The notes beneath the pieces were generated by a model. The model saw only the letters and a list, made by a program, of their open reading frames with translations. It had not been told where the DNA came from and ran no database searches. DNA of 64,000 nt from Cymodocea nodosa (Eukaryota > Streptophyta > Magnoliopsida > Alismatales > Cymodoceaceae): the NCBI GenBank assembly GCA_036874045.1, contig JAZBRI010000008.1, positions 3,177,001 through 3,241,000 of the forward strand. The letters are read 5' to 3'. Below are positions 31,073 to 42,273 of the stretch, piece by piece. A program made the position numbers and the translations under genes. How positions within the stretch are numbered: the stretch's first letter is position 1; every line of letters starts with the position of its first letter.

Positions 31073-33839
31073 CTACTGAGACCCATCCAACTTCAACTTC
31101 GTATTAAGCCAATTGCAGACATCGTCCATCTCTTCAGGGATGGTGTAGTGACCAAGCCTGCAGTTCGGATTGCACAAAATGTTTGTATCTAGGATTTAGA
31201 ATTTAGGGTCGACGTTGAAACTGCATGCGCAGCTGTGGCAAAGATTATTTTCAAAAGTAATTCATGAGAAAATACCCTTTGTAGACTTTGAAGGTAACGT
31301 TCTCAAATCCCGTACTGCTTAAAACTTGAGCAGATTTTTCACCATGTTTGTACAAGACTACGTCATCCCCTGACATAGAATAAAAGGAAAAGCATAAGCC
31401 ACAGAACAGACCAACATCCGACCCTATGATACAGACTAGAAACTTCATCAAAGAAATGAAGAGCCTATACAAGTGAAACCGTGATAAAGACTGAAAGTTC
31501 AAGAGCGAATATATTAATCCTACTACCATAAAGTAGGCAGCACAAGTTATTTCTCTCCATTTATTTCTGTTAAGCGCTATATTCTCCATTGAATTATGCA
31601 AGCTAAAATCTCTTTTTAATATCTCCACCCGAGTAATTTCCAATATTCTTTTACATCTGTTAATTTTATTTAAATTACAATTATTACTCCTAACCGGTGT
31701 ACTTATAGTTATGGATCACCATCAATATGGACAACCCATCAAGATGATTCTCTCATTTCCTTCAGAGTATTCCCAATTGAGGATTAAACAAGAGAATCAT
31801 GTTAGAAGGTTTGACACTACATGATTCATATTGGCAGCAAAAACCAGGGACAAAGAAAAGTACAAATTCTACCTTTTCCATGGCAAAGCAAAAGTGGCAA
31901 AGATGCTGCACGATTTGCAGCTTCCTGTGATTCCTGCACCTTGCTCTTCAGGCTTCTGGATGAGAACATATGACTAAATCATGTCTTTGGAGAAAACATT
32001 TGATGAAAATGAACATTTGGTAAGCATAACAAATACAACGCAGACCTTGCACATGGAAGCCACCCACTTAGACCAACAGCAGCACCAATATTGACAGGAT
32101 AAGAATTGCCATTGCCATATTTTCCATGAACACAACATGTAGCAGAATATAGAGCGGTTGCAGCCCCCATGCTAAATCCACCAATACCCAGTGTAACTGA
32201 AAAACATAAAAGTCCAAGAAGTTGCAGAGAGTTGGTCATCAACCCTTGAAGAAAGTACCATTAATATAAAATCACTTTCAATGACCATAAATGATGAAAA
32301 CAGATGTAAAAAATAATATTCATAAAACATGTAGAATTGTGTAATATATTGTATAAGTTTCTTTTTTATAGGCTATTGCTGAAAATATATCCTCATAGTG
32401 GAACTATTGAACACAATGATACAACAAACAAATGTAGTAGAGATGCTACAAACTGTTTCGAGTACCAAATTCATACAGTTATAAAAGTGCAACGTCAATA
32501 AAAAATTAGAGCTCCACTTTAAACGTTACCAAAAATTGTGAAATATGTTTGAACAGATCAAGGAGAATCAATAAGGTTCATGAACATATTTATAAAATAT
32601 CATTGCACTTAGGCCAAGTGATGTAGAGAAATAATAGAGCTAAAACTATACATAACTATTGTTAAATATGTATAAATAAATATAATATATACTTAAAAAC
32701 AAAAAATAATATTTGTATGGGTGCCTAGGCAACACCTAGGTGGCCCTGCATTACCTCTTGGGAGCCTTAAAGTATGGCATAGAGGCAATAAAAGTGAGTA
32801 ACATGGCTATTTAAATGTGGACTATCCCTTCCACAAGTTTGTTTCCTTCAAAAGATGTGTGCAGATGGAAACTACAATCAAACAACAAAAGGCTAAAATG
32901 TATATACAGTATACAACACATACTATCTGTAGGCTCTGTTGACAACAAGTTGGCAACATGTGCTGCTGAAGCATCTAGGCTTTCCACATCATTGGGGCCT
33001 TCATCTGAAATATCTGCTACATCGAACCCTAAAAAATATAAAATGTAAATAATTGGCTAACTAAATGGCAAGGGGATATTTAACGGTGAAAACAAAAAGG
33101 CTACTTAAATGGAGATAACATAGAGAAAAAAAAACTCTAACATCAAATGTTAATGCTCTAAAATTTCTCGAATAGAGAATAGCTAATAAAAATAAGATGC
33201 CAAAAGTATAGCTTACATGCAGTGCTAGGAAATCCTCCAAATATTGTTACAGGTCTAGTTGGTGCAGTGGGGCATATCCACTTAATCTGCATGAAAACAG
33301 TCCGAGAAAGTGAGCTCGTCATAATTGTTTGCCAGTAGAATATGTCATGGAGAAACACAAATACCTTCCTTCCTGAAGTCAAAAGATAGAGACAACAACT
33401 ACGAACATTCAAAAGTCACAACCAAATTTTTTTACAGAAAAAGGAAAAAGGAATAAAAGATGGCATCTTCTTCTTACATTTGGGAGAGGCAGAGTTTCTA
33501 GTAGCTGTGACCAACTGCAATTGAAGTTTATAATAGCAAATGTAAAGACGAAACCAGAAAGAACGTTCAAGAAGTAAGTTGATGCATGTATGTATACCTT
33601 GAACCATTATCACCCAAACCATGAAGCCAAACAATGGTAGCAAGGTGCCTCCCCTTAGGCCGCACAACGTGGGTCCTGCCAAACTCAAACGGTCTAGCAG
33701 CAGTCTGAAGAACTATATTTATCATTCCAAACATCGAAAATGACAAGTGAGTGGGTGGTAAAGGGATCAATCAATACAAAAGGAGAAATGAGAAAGTAGG
33801 AACCAAACCAGAAGAGAGGGAGCTGCTTCCGTGGCTCAT
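31073..33839 (-). CDS. Acyl-protein thioesterase / carboxylesterase (lysophospholipase-like), complete, 9 exons, 255 aa
   Basis: Exons in transcript order: 33839-33804, 33704-33598, 33514-33478, 33286-33217, 33028-32924, 32196-32046, 31955-31873, 31369-31276, 31157-31073 (768 nt with stop, frame kept throughout). An alpha/beta hydrolase of the APT1/LPL family, which removes palmitate-type acyl groups from cysteine of membrane-attached proteins. Motifs in order: FEFGRTHVVRPKG, VWLHGLGDNGSSW, KWICPTAPTRPVTIFGGFPS, the nucleophile elbow GIGGFSMGAA (Ser about 127), acid Asp in GKGDDVV (about 198), and catalytic His in LGHYTIP (about 231). The triad is complete. It matches the plant subgroup represented by Arabidopsis At5g20060. 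The start MSHGSSSLSSG resembles that subgroup. A 5' UTR intron probably ends at the CTCAG just before the ATG. The first donor (TTG|GTTCCT) is weak and is the least certain junction. Confidence 0.92.
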
Positions 33840-34518
33840 CCTGAGGAGAGACCGCCGCAACCCTAAGGAAGTCACCACCCCTACGAACGGTTTCAGATTT
33901 CCTAGACAAAACTGCAAAAAAACAAGCGACGGCAATATCTCAACAATAATTAGTAGTATAGGGTAAAATCCCCGAATCAAGGGAAAGGAACCATAAGAAT
34001 CCTTTCCGTTTCGGGAGACGGTAATATCAACGCTCTCGCCTTCTTAGCACGATCAAATCAAACAAGCAATGTCGACAAAAGTACAAGTCACAAACCTGAA
34101 ATCTGGGGAGGCAAGGTCCACAAGGAGGACGAGTAGGAGACAGGAAGAGACGACGACGACCACGACGGTGATCGCTCTGCTTCGTCTATTTCTCCTCTCC
34201 CCCTTTTGCTTTCAGATCCGCCACCGAAGATTACTCAGCGTTACCACTCGCCAGGCCGGCGGCGTCTCCGTATTATTTCTTTGTAAATAATTTTTTTTTT
34301 AATTTTAAAAATTCGAATCTACTTAACGTGATAAATAGAGAAATTTCCATCACTTATGCATTTTACAAGTGTTATTCGTTTGTAAATATATATTTAATGA
34401 AAATTTTATTTTAATAATTTAATAACTTGCAGTCACACCTAATCGATGATTGTGACTCAAATATTAAAAAAATTGACCTAACACTGAACGAGGGTTTATG
34501 TCATCAGGAAAGAGGAAG
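33840..34518 (-). promoter_or_regulatory. 5' leader and promoter region of the thioesterase gene
   Basis: The CTCCTCAG directly before the start codon looks like a splice acceptor, so an untranslated first exon probably lies at about 34000-34200, a GC-richer patch. No TATA element is called with confidence. Confidence 0.4.
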
Positions 34519-34542
34519 TTTTTTTTTTTTTTTTTTTTTTTT
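34519..34542. repeat. Poly-T tract (24 bp)
   Basis: Uninterrupted T run immediately upstream of the receptor-kinase pseudogene fragment. It could be a slippage product or the reversed poly-A tail of an inserted copy. Confidence 0.9.
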
Positions 34543-34639
34543 CCTGAGATTCGTGCTGAAAATTGAAAATTTATTCTTAAATTTTTCAATTATAAAATTC
34601 TCCTAATTCTCAACTTTTGCATTCTCGACCTATAGAAAT

Positions 34640-35284
34640 CTTTGAATCTCATCTTCGATTCCACCCGATCAAGCTCAACGACACCGCCGCTAGGAACCTG
34701 GTAAACCCAAACCCTGTTTCCCTCCAAGATGATGGTGGAGGCGGGCGGAGTCACCAGAGCCAAGGTTCGCTCGGCCATCAGTGGAGCAGTAGGTGGTGCC
34801 ACCACGCTTGGACTGTTCTTTGCCATCCATGCCACCATGCGCGTCAGAAGAAGAGGAATGTCCATGGATGTGACTTTAGCTCCTCAGCTTAGTTGCTAAT
34901 CCATTCCAGCATGCACACCTTAGGATCGAACTCCACCATCTTTGGTAAGAGCACAGCAAGTAGTCATCTGTCGAGCCTCGCCACCAACCAACCTCTACCA
35001 CCACTTCTCCTTCTCAGAGATCAAGCATGCTGCCAAGAACTTGGACGAGTTGCTGGTGATAGGCGTTGGTGGGTTCAAAAAGGTGTACGAAGGGATCATT
35101 GACGAATCGACGAAGGTTGCAATCAAGCGACCGAACCCCTCATTGATGGAACGAGGCGTGAACGAATTCCAAATCAAAATCGAGATGCAGTCGAAGCTTC
35201 GACACTGGCACCTGGCGTCCCTCGTTGAATACTGCAAGGAGAAGAACGAGATGATCCTGGTGTTGGACTACATACATGGCCCAT
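34640..35284 (+). pseudogene. CrRLK1L (FERONIA-like) receptor kinase pseudogene fragment
   Basis: Three pieces of one protein family follow in order but in different frames. First, a malectin-end motif KLNDTAARNLVNPNPVS (about 34665-34725). Then a transmembrane stretch SGAVGGATTLGLFFAIH and MRVRRR (about 34780-34855), followed by a stop. Then STASSHLSSLATN and, in another frame, the kinase start LYHHFSFSEIKHAAKNLDEL through GVGGFKKVYEG, KVAIKRPNP and KLRHWHLASLVEYC (about 34990-35284), ending in DYIHGP and a stop. The glycine-rich loop has lost a Gly (GGFKK for GGFGK). The kinase ends at the hinge, with no catalytic loop. These are hallmarks of FERONIA/ANXUR-type kinases, whose genes usually have intronless coding regions, so frameshifts mean decay. 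Confidence 0.85.
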
Positions 35285-35782
35285 GAATTCCCAAATCAAG
35301 GTATAATGAATTCGGAGATCGACGAAGCAAGGGAAGATGATGGTAGAGGAAAAAGAAAAATAAAATAAAATGTAAAAATGAATGATAATCAAAAGATGGA
35401 AAATGTAACAAAACAACCAAGGGTCCGTTTGTGCATATTTTTTTGACGTAAAATGAAACGAGAAATTCAAAAAATAACGTGAAATGGAAAGAAAAAAAAA
35501 TAACAAGAAATAAAATGATGTTTGTGCATATTAGGAAATGACATAAAAGTTTGAACTATTTGTGTGTATACCAAAAAATGATAGAAAATGACAAGAATTT
35601 TTTTGAAATGGTTTAAATTTACCTTTATAAATCATTTTAAATATATATTATAAATATTTCTAAATTTTTAATGTATTAACTTCAAATAACTATACAAAAT
35701 GCACATATAAAATAACTTTTTCATCAAAAGTAAAATTCATTAGAATTACATTGAATATATTTTTTTACATATTATTCATCTC

Positions 35783-37000
35783 CTATATGGAATACACAAT
35801 TCTTTCACGTATTACATCAGCTACTACTTTCCTTGGTTCCATGCTCAAATTAATAGAACAATGTACATTATATTCTTCAACATTGTTAACAAATTCTTCA
35901 TTTAATACAACATTTTCTTCATGCAATTCGTCTGTCAGATCTTGTAATAAGTCTTCTCGATCTGCTCTTCTAATGAAATTATGAATAAGAAAACATGCTA
36001 AAACAATTTTAACTTGTGTTTCAAATGGATATGACATGTAACTTCGTAAAATTGTAAACTGATGTTTGATTACTCCAAATGTACATTCTATAACATTTCT
36101 CAATTGAGAATGTCTGTAATTGAAATTCTCTATCGCGTTACTTGGAACTCGATTTTGATCATATTCTGATAAATGATATCGTATACCTCGAAATGTAGAA
36201 ATAAATTTCAGACGATTTGGAAATCCTACATCTACCAAATAATACTTAACTGCATAATATACATAACATTTAGTACTTTCTATTATTTACATTTATATAA
36301 ACAAATAATCTGAATGACAATAGTGTTGTCATACTAGATGGTACTTCAAGTCCATGCGATCGAGAAGTCACATCTTGTAAAATCTTTGCATCTGCAGTTG
36401 ATCCTTCTCAACCAACAAGTACATACGTGATTTCCATGTCAAAATTACAAGCTGCCAATACATTTTGTGTTAATTCTCCTTTCCTATTCCTATATTTAGC
36501 AATTTCTTGTACATAAATTGTGGCATTGACATGTGTACCATCGATAACGCCAATGCAATCCTATATTGAGAACATGTAAAAAATGTATTGTTAAACATCT
36601 ATGCAAAATACATTCAATAAAATAGAAGAATATAATAATATAATTCACATATTACCTTAAAATATGGGTAGACATTTGGATCATTACAAATTTGATTTGA
36701 TATTGAAGATGAAGGTTTTGCTATAAGTATATCATGTAATCTTATTATAACATTGACAACCTCATTGAAATATGTGCTAATCGTCCAAAGTAGATCTCTG
36801 AAAACGCTCAGTAGTTATTCCATATCATTGGTTCTAACCAAATGTAACAAGAAAAATTGCTAATTTCTCTTCTACACTTATACCTCAACTATCTTGTATA
36901 ACTCTTTCTCTTTTAAGCAACTCACAAAATTCCATAAAAATAGATTAACTCATGCGATATATTTTTCGACAGTTATATGATTGATGGGTATTGATGAATC
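35783..37000 (-). pseudogene. Harbinger transposase (DDE_4 nuclease, HARBI1-like), decayed
   Basis: Minus-strand pieces in order: an N-terminal region with SVEEKLAIFLLHLV and STYFNEVVNVIIRLHDIL (about 36880-36740) and NDPNVYPYFK (about 36690-36660). After an intron comes DCIGVIDGTHVNATI with the first catalytic Asp (about 36560), and YRNRKGELTQNVLAACNFD. Next is VLVG-stop-EGSTADAKILQD, carrying the second Asp, with a TGA where the family has Trp. After a further splice follow YLVDVGFPNRLKF, YRGIRYHL-like residues and NYRHSQLRNVIECTFGVIKHQF with the catalytic Glu region (about 36130-36060), ending at 35783. The in-frame stop and other stops in the N-terminal part make it non-autonomous as it stands, although the last 151-codon segment is open. 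Confidence 0.85.
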
Positions 37001-37784
37001 TAATAATGTCTGAGTATATCGTTCTCCCTCCCTACTATATATTCATTCAATAGAATTCCTTGTAATATGTGTAATATTATGTGCAACTCCTCCACACACT
37101 TGAGTAATTATGTTGCATATTTGCCTTCGTCTTTGCCTCTGTAATCGTCGTTGAGAACTTTCATCGTAGTTGTCCATATAAAGAAAAACTATATGTAAAA
37201 AAACAAATATGTCAAATATATCAAAATTAAACCAAAGGGAAGTACCTAAAAATAAAATTAGAATGCAAAATTGATAATAGTGTTGTCAATAGAGCAAATA
37301 AGGTAAATATTCAATAATAACAATAATGTTCAAACATCATAATAACAACAACAAAGTCTAACTACAAATTATTACATCACAATAAAATATTTTTTCAATA
37401 ACAACACAACTCGCAAACATCATAATAACAACAATAAAGTCCAACTACAAATTAACATCACAATAAAATGTTCAAACAGAGGTGTATATAACAAATGGTA
37501 GTTCACATTTTCTCAATATGATGTATTATCCATGTAACTCATACAGTATTAGAAGGTAACCCTAAAAAAATAGCTTTTTTCACAAGTTGTTCTAGCAATT
37601 CCAAGGACAATATTTTCTATGTTTCTATAAGACCCTCAAGATCCCATATTTGGAGAATAACTTCATCAATTTCTCTCTTGAGTTCTGATTTCTGCCACTT
37701 GTCATCATTTTCTACAATCTTTGACATACTTTTACTCAATTCATTCATTGATATAGTAATTGAATGAGATGATTCAGCATGTGG

Positions 37785-38450
37785 TCAGGCTCTTTTCCTT
37801 GACTTTCTACTGACATTTTTACCTGTATAAGGACTTGGTGAATGTTCATCATCTCTACTATTAGGAAATACTAGAGGAACTTGAGTACTGAATACAGGGA
37901 ATGTGTCCATAGGTTCCACATGTTGTGGTGTTGTGAAATCATGGGGAACACGACTATTCACTCCAGTTGCCATATTTCCATCAAACACTATATACAGATC
38001 ATCATATATTGTACATGACTTTCCCTAGCATGCTTTACATTCTGGATGTTGCTATAAGAAATAAATGAAGAAATTACTTAATATATGAAAGTTCAAAGAA
38101 ATACATGAATACCGTCAAATAAAATAATATACCTACACAAATTCATCCTAAATGTCAATATGTCCACGGATGTAATCCCACCCCCATTCACTTTATTTGG
38201 AAATTTTTGTATAATTCTTATACATTGTCCTCCATGTTTTCAATCTACTTTCTACATGTTTTTTCTCAACATTGGCATTAGTTTTATCATTGTATTCAGC
38301 AATCACTTTTTGCCATGTCTCAACTCTGATCTTCCCATCATATGCTTTTGCATTTTCCTCTCTTATTTTTGATGTTAAGATACCTAAAAAAATTTCATCT
38401 TGTCTGATACTCTAGTTCACGTACTTTTTTCTCCTAGAAGAAGTCATATT
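37785..38450 (-). pseudogene. Harbinger ORF1 (Myb/SANT-like DNA-binding protein), decayed
   Basis: Minus-strand reading from about 38445 gives TSSRRKKYVN, a stop, then IRQDEIFLGILTSKIREENA, WQKVIAEYNDKTNANVEKK, SRLKTWRTMYKNYTKISK, a stop, and SEWGWDYIRGHIDI. This is the Trp-rich trihelix pattern of Myb/SANT-like proteins that partner Harbinger transposases (Myb_DNA-bind_3). A later open segment (37988-37785) includes DEHSPSPYTGKNVSRKSRKR, a probable nuclear localisation signal. At least three stops break the frame. Confidence 0.75.
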
Positions 38451-40359
38451 CCTGTATTATGTTCATTAACATAGCTAAAAATTACAAGGAATAAAATTTT
38501 GAACCTGAAGATTGGTTTCCTAATATTAACATCACCTATATTATGTACATTAACAAAGCTAAAAATTACAAAATAAAATTTCAAATGAAAAGTAAGTGAA
38601 AATGAAAACTACAAACAAAGAAAAAAATGAAAATGTACAATCCAATATATATCAAACATATCTTGATAAAGGAACTATATATCACAATCCACAATCCAAT
38701 ACATATCATTTGATAATTGTGGAGAAAACTAATTGTATATGGACATTTAGCTAATTAATTGTGGAGAAAAGTAATTGTAAGTCCATTAGCATTCAAAGCA
38801 AGACATGCAAGTTCACTTGCTTTGCCAAGATGGACTACTACAAAATAATTTTTTTGTAATTACAGAAATTTTTGTAATGTACAAAAAAGAATGGTTAGTG
38901 ATTTAGATTGGAAATTCAATAAATGATAAAAACAATGCATAAGCAAGCTATAGATGTGCATTTGCTAAACTTGTTAGTTAGGCAGAAGGCATAGGGTGGC
39001 TATTTTAGTGTTGGTGATGGCAATGCATTCACTTTAGAATATTGAACATACGGTGGATATTTTTAAATCTGTGATGACTAGCTAAATACATTGTTAATGA
39101 CATCATGATGGTGGCTTTAGTGTAAAATTGTACATGTGTAGACTGCATTGTTTCAATGTGAAACATGGCACATATTGCATCTTTATATGTGTAACTAAAA
39201 CAGGCATGCAATGAAAACACAAGATGAGGCTTAAAAATTATGAAATGGAAATTCAATAAACATATATAACATTCATAAAACGTATTTCCACAATTCCATC
39301 TTAGATCACTTGTTATAAATTTAACATTCATAGAATAAATCAAAAAGATATTGTTACACATTTAATAACCATACAAAAATATGAAAAATAAGACCAAAAA
39401 ATTAATCCTAAAACAATAACAAACATTTCCATACAACAGCATAAAGAAGAGAACAACCACATACAAATAAATCAACACTGAGACTATCATCAAGCTAGAA
39501 AAATAAGGAAAAAAAGTGCTCAGATGCAAGCAAAACATCATAGATGATTGACAATGGCCAACGATCCGTCATAGACTTCGAGCATAAAATAGTACAATTA
39601 TTGTCAATGATTTATACTAATAATGAAGAATTTATAGAAATTTTGGACTACAGAAATTTTATGATGCATAACTAAAATAAACACATGCATTACCTAGTAC
39701 TGTAGAGATCAACGAGTGTAAAACAGAGTCAAATGGTGAACCCAAACAATGGAGCGTAGTGTTATAGAGATTGACGAGTGCAGAACTTGAATCGTAGCTC
39801 ACAAGACCTTGAATTGAAGAATGGATAGCTCGCACTAGAGAGCAATGAACCAGAGAACTCGCACACAATAGGCGATGTCTGATGGAGGCGCAATAGTTGA
39901 GAATCAGGTGAGATGCAAGAGTCGGGGATTAGGCAAGATTTGAGATTTGGGGGTGACGATATGCACATGGCGACAACGATTTCTGGATGTTTAGCTGGCA
40001 CTGAAGAGCAACACACCAGAGAACTCGCACACAACGAGCTCCATCAGAGGAAGACACTGGATGTTTAGCTAGCATTGGACGACGTCTGATGGGTGCGAGC
40101 TTGCATTGAAATTTCAAATGTACAGATAAAACATCGATCACGAACATACAGATTTGCTATGAATAATATTTCAAATAAATGCACACACACAAAATGTACA
40201 TTCAGATGGAGGGAGATTACCAGTGATGGAGATGATGAACTTCGAGTGACCACACACACTGACGAAAGGAGGAAGTAGCGATCGATATAAACGACTTCAA
40301 TCGCTATTTGGATGCAATGACGATGATTGACATTCCACGACAGTTTAAGACAGTGTTGG

Positions 40360-40710
40360 AGGTTTCTATTTCGGAGGCACAAAACAACGACGACGAGATG
40401 CGGTGATGACCCTTTCTAAGGGCGACGACAACGATGACGAGATGCAGTGACAATCCTTTCCAGGGGCGACGACAACGACGACGAGATGTGGTGATGATCC
40501 TTTCCAGGGGCGATGACAACGACGACGAGATGCAGTGATGATCATTTCCAAGGGCGACGACAACGACGACGAGATGTAGTGACGATCCTTTCCAGGGGTG
40601 ATGACAACGACAACGAGATGCAGTGACGATCCTTTCCAAGGGCGACGACAACGACAACGAGATGCGGTGACGATCCTTTCCAAGGGCGACGACAATGACA
40701 ACGAGTGGTG
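40360..40710. repeat. 44-bp minisatellite, about 8 copies, inside the Harbinger element
   Basis: The motif GAGATG recurs exactly every 44 bases at 40395, 40439, 40483, 40527, 40571, 40615 and 40659, with a truncated copy at 40703. The unit reads roughly GACGATCCTTTCCAGGGGCG followed by ACGACAACGACGACGAGATG and CAGT. Because 44 is not a multiple of three, open minus-strand frames here cycle through the same three peptides and are not evidence of a protein. Confidence 0.95.
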
Positions 40711-41252
40711 ACGATCCTTTCTTCATCGATTGAAGTCGGGCTCGGGGGAGGGAGGGTTTCTTCGTCGATTTGTCGGACTCAGGGGAGGGAGGGAGGGTTT
40801 CTCTCCTTCGTCGATCGAACTCGAGGGAAATGTTTTTCGTCGATTTCAAAAGGGGGAGAGCGAGGAAATGAGTTACACGTAAGTTTTTATATGAAGGTAA
40901 TAAGGGAAAATGTTTTTATGCATAAATAACAGAAATTATAGGAAATGATTTTCTTTTATTTTATTTTTTTTCATTTCTTATAATTTATGCATGCACAAAC
41001 CAATTCTAAGAAATGAAAATGATAAATATTTTAAAAAATAGTAAAAGTATAAAGGATATATTAATAAAAATAAGTATATAAAATGATAATAATTTAAGTT
41101 AATAATTAAAAACTTAAATTACATAATTTTTCTAATTTTCCGTCGATAACAATAATGTTTTCAAATTTTACTTTTCTAACTTTTTATTTTCAATCTTTTT
41201 AAATTTTTTATTTCTTAACTTTTTACATTTTCTAATGATACACAAACAGACC

Positions 41253-42273
41253 TTAAGGAATGATTTATGCTACCTAAAAAGTTAAGAAAACTTTTTAATG
41301 TTTGTGTTACGTAGAAAAGTTGAAAATCTAAGTATAAAAGCTTACAATTTCCTAACTTTCAGACTTCACCTAGTCTAAAAGTTCTCTATTTAAAATGTCG
41401 CTATTCATTGAGCATCAATTTTCACCAATCATTATTTTGTACATTAAATTGTGTTATATTTTCTTTTAAGATTTGACTAATAACTATTTTGGATTAACCC
41501 TTTTTGTAAAACTTGATTTGGGTTGGATTTAATTTTGAAAATTTTTTTAGATTTTGATAATATAAAAATTAATGTAAGGAAATAATTTATATTTCATAGG
41601 TCAGCAATAAAAAATAATTCAATTAAGATTGTTAGATGAAAGTTGAAACTTTAGATAATTCAAAGTTTATCTATCCAAAAGAAAAAAGTTTTCAAAAAAT
41701 TATCAATCAAGTTAAGTATCCAAAAATCAGTTTAAAACAACAAAAAAGGTTAAAGTTTAACTATTTAAAAGAAGAAAAAAATAATTATAAAAAAAAATAA
41801 TATAATATTCGTATATATATATATACATATTTTCTTCTCTTGCGTTCTTTTCGCATTACTACAGTACAAACTCACAAAAGTAAGGATTCAAGATAAAAGA
41901 CATTGATAAATTCAATTCTTTTCCATGGAAACATTAATAAGGGAATAAAGCTAATCCTCGATAATTTGTAATTTCACGCTTCAAATGTTCTCGTTACTTG
42001 GGGGTGATGGTCCGATCGGTATAGATAATATATATATATATATATATAGTATAGTAGTCTTTAATTCCAAACTATATATATGTGGCCTTCAATTCTTTTA
42101 CGTGTCACACAATAATATATCATCGTGTGTCACGAAATATTCTTATGGATTAAATTCGTAGATAAATAGATGAGAAATTCATCCACCGAAGTGTATCCGT
42201 CCAACGGTCACAACCGCCGGGCTGATGCCGGCATGGATGGATTGGTCGGCTGCTTCCGGGGATTGTTCTTAAC
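41253..42273. promoter_or_regulatory. Spacer and promoter region upstream of the photolyase gene
   Basis: AT-rich. Contains (TA)n tracts at about 41814-41826 and 42028-42048. An ACGTGTCACAC stretch near 42099 has an ACGT core of the kind bound by bZIP factors, 175 bases before the start codon. No gene is seen. Confidence 0.4.

Larger units (their letters stand above)
35421..41252 (-). mobile_element. PIF/Harbinger DNA transposon, ~5.8 kb, with TIRs, transposase and Myb/SANT genes (both decayed)
   Basis: The left end GGGTCCGTTTGTGCAT and the right end, read inward, GGTCTGTTTGTGTATCA are matching terminal inverted repeats of the Tourist/Harbinger type. The right flank is TTA; the left flank is CAA, so the expected 3-bp duplication is no longer exact. 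Inside, both genes of the superfamily are on the minus strand: the Myb/SANT protein (38.4-37.8 kb) upstream and the DDE transposase (about 37.0-35.8 kb) downstream. About 2.7 kb of noncoding DNA follows on the right, including a minisatellite. Internal copies of the terminal-like GTTTGTGCAT motif occur near 35520 and 40955. Confidence 0.85.

Noticed and set aside
40304-40849. 181-codon minus-strand open frame with repeated SLSSPLERI-type peptides
   Set aside because: It is produced by the 44-bp minisatellite, and the same peptides appear in several frames.
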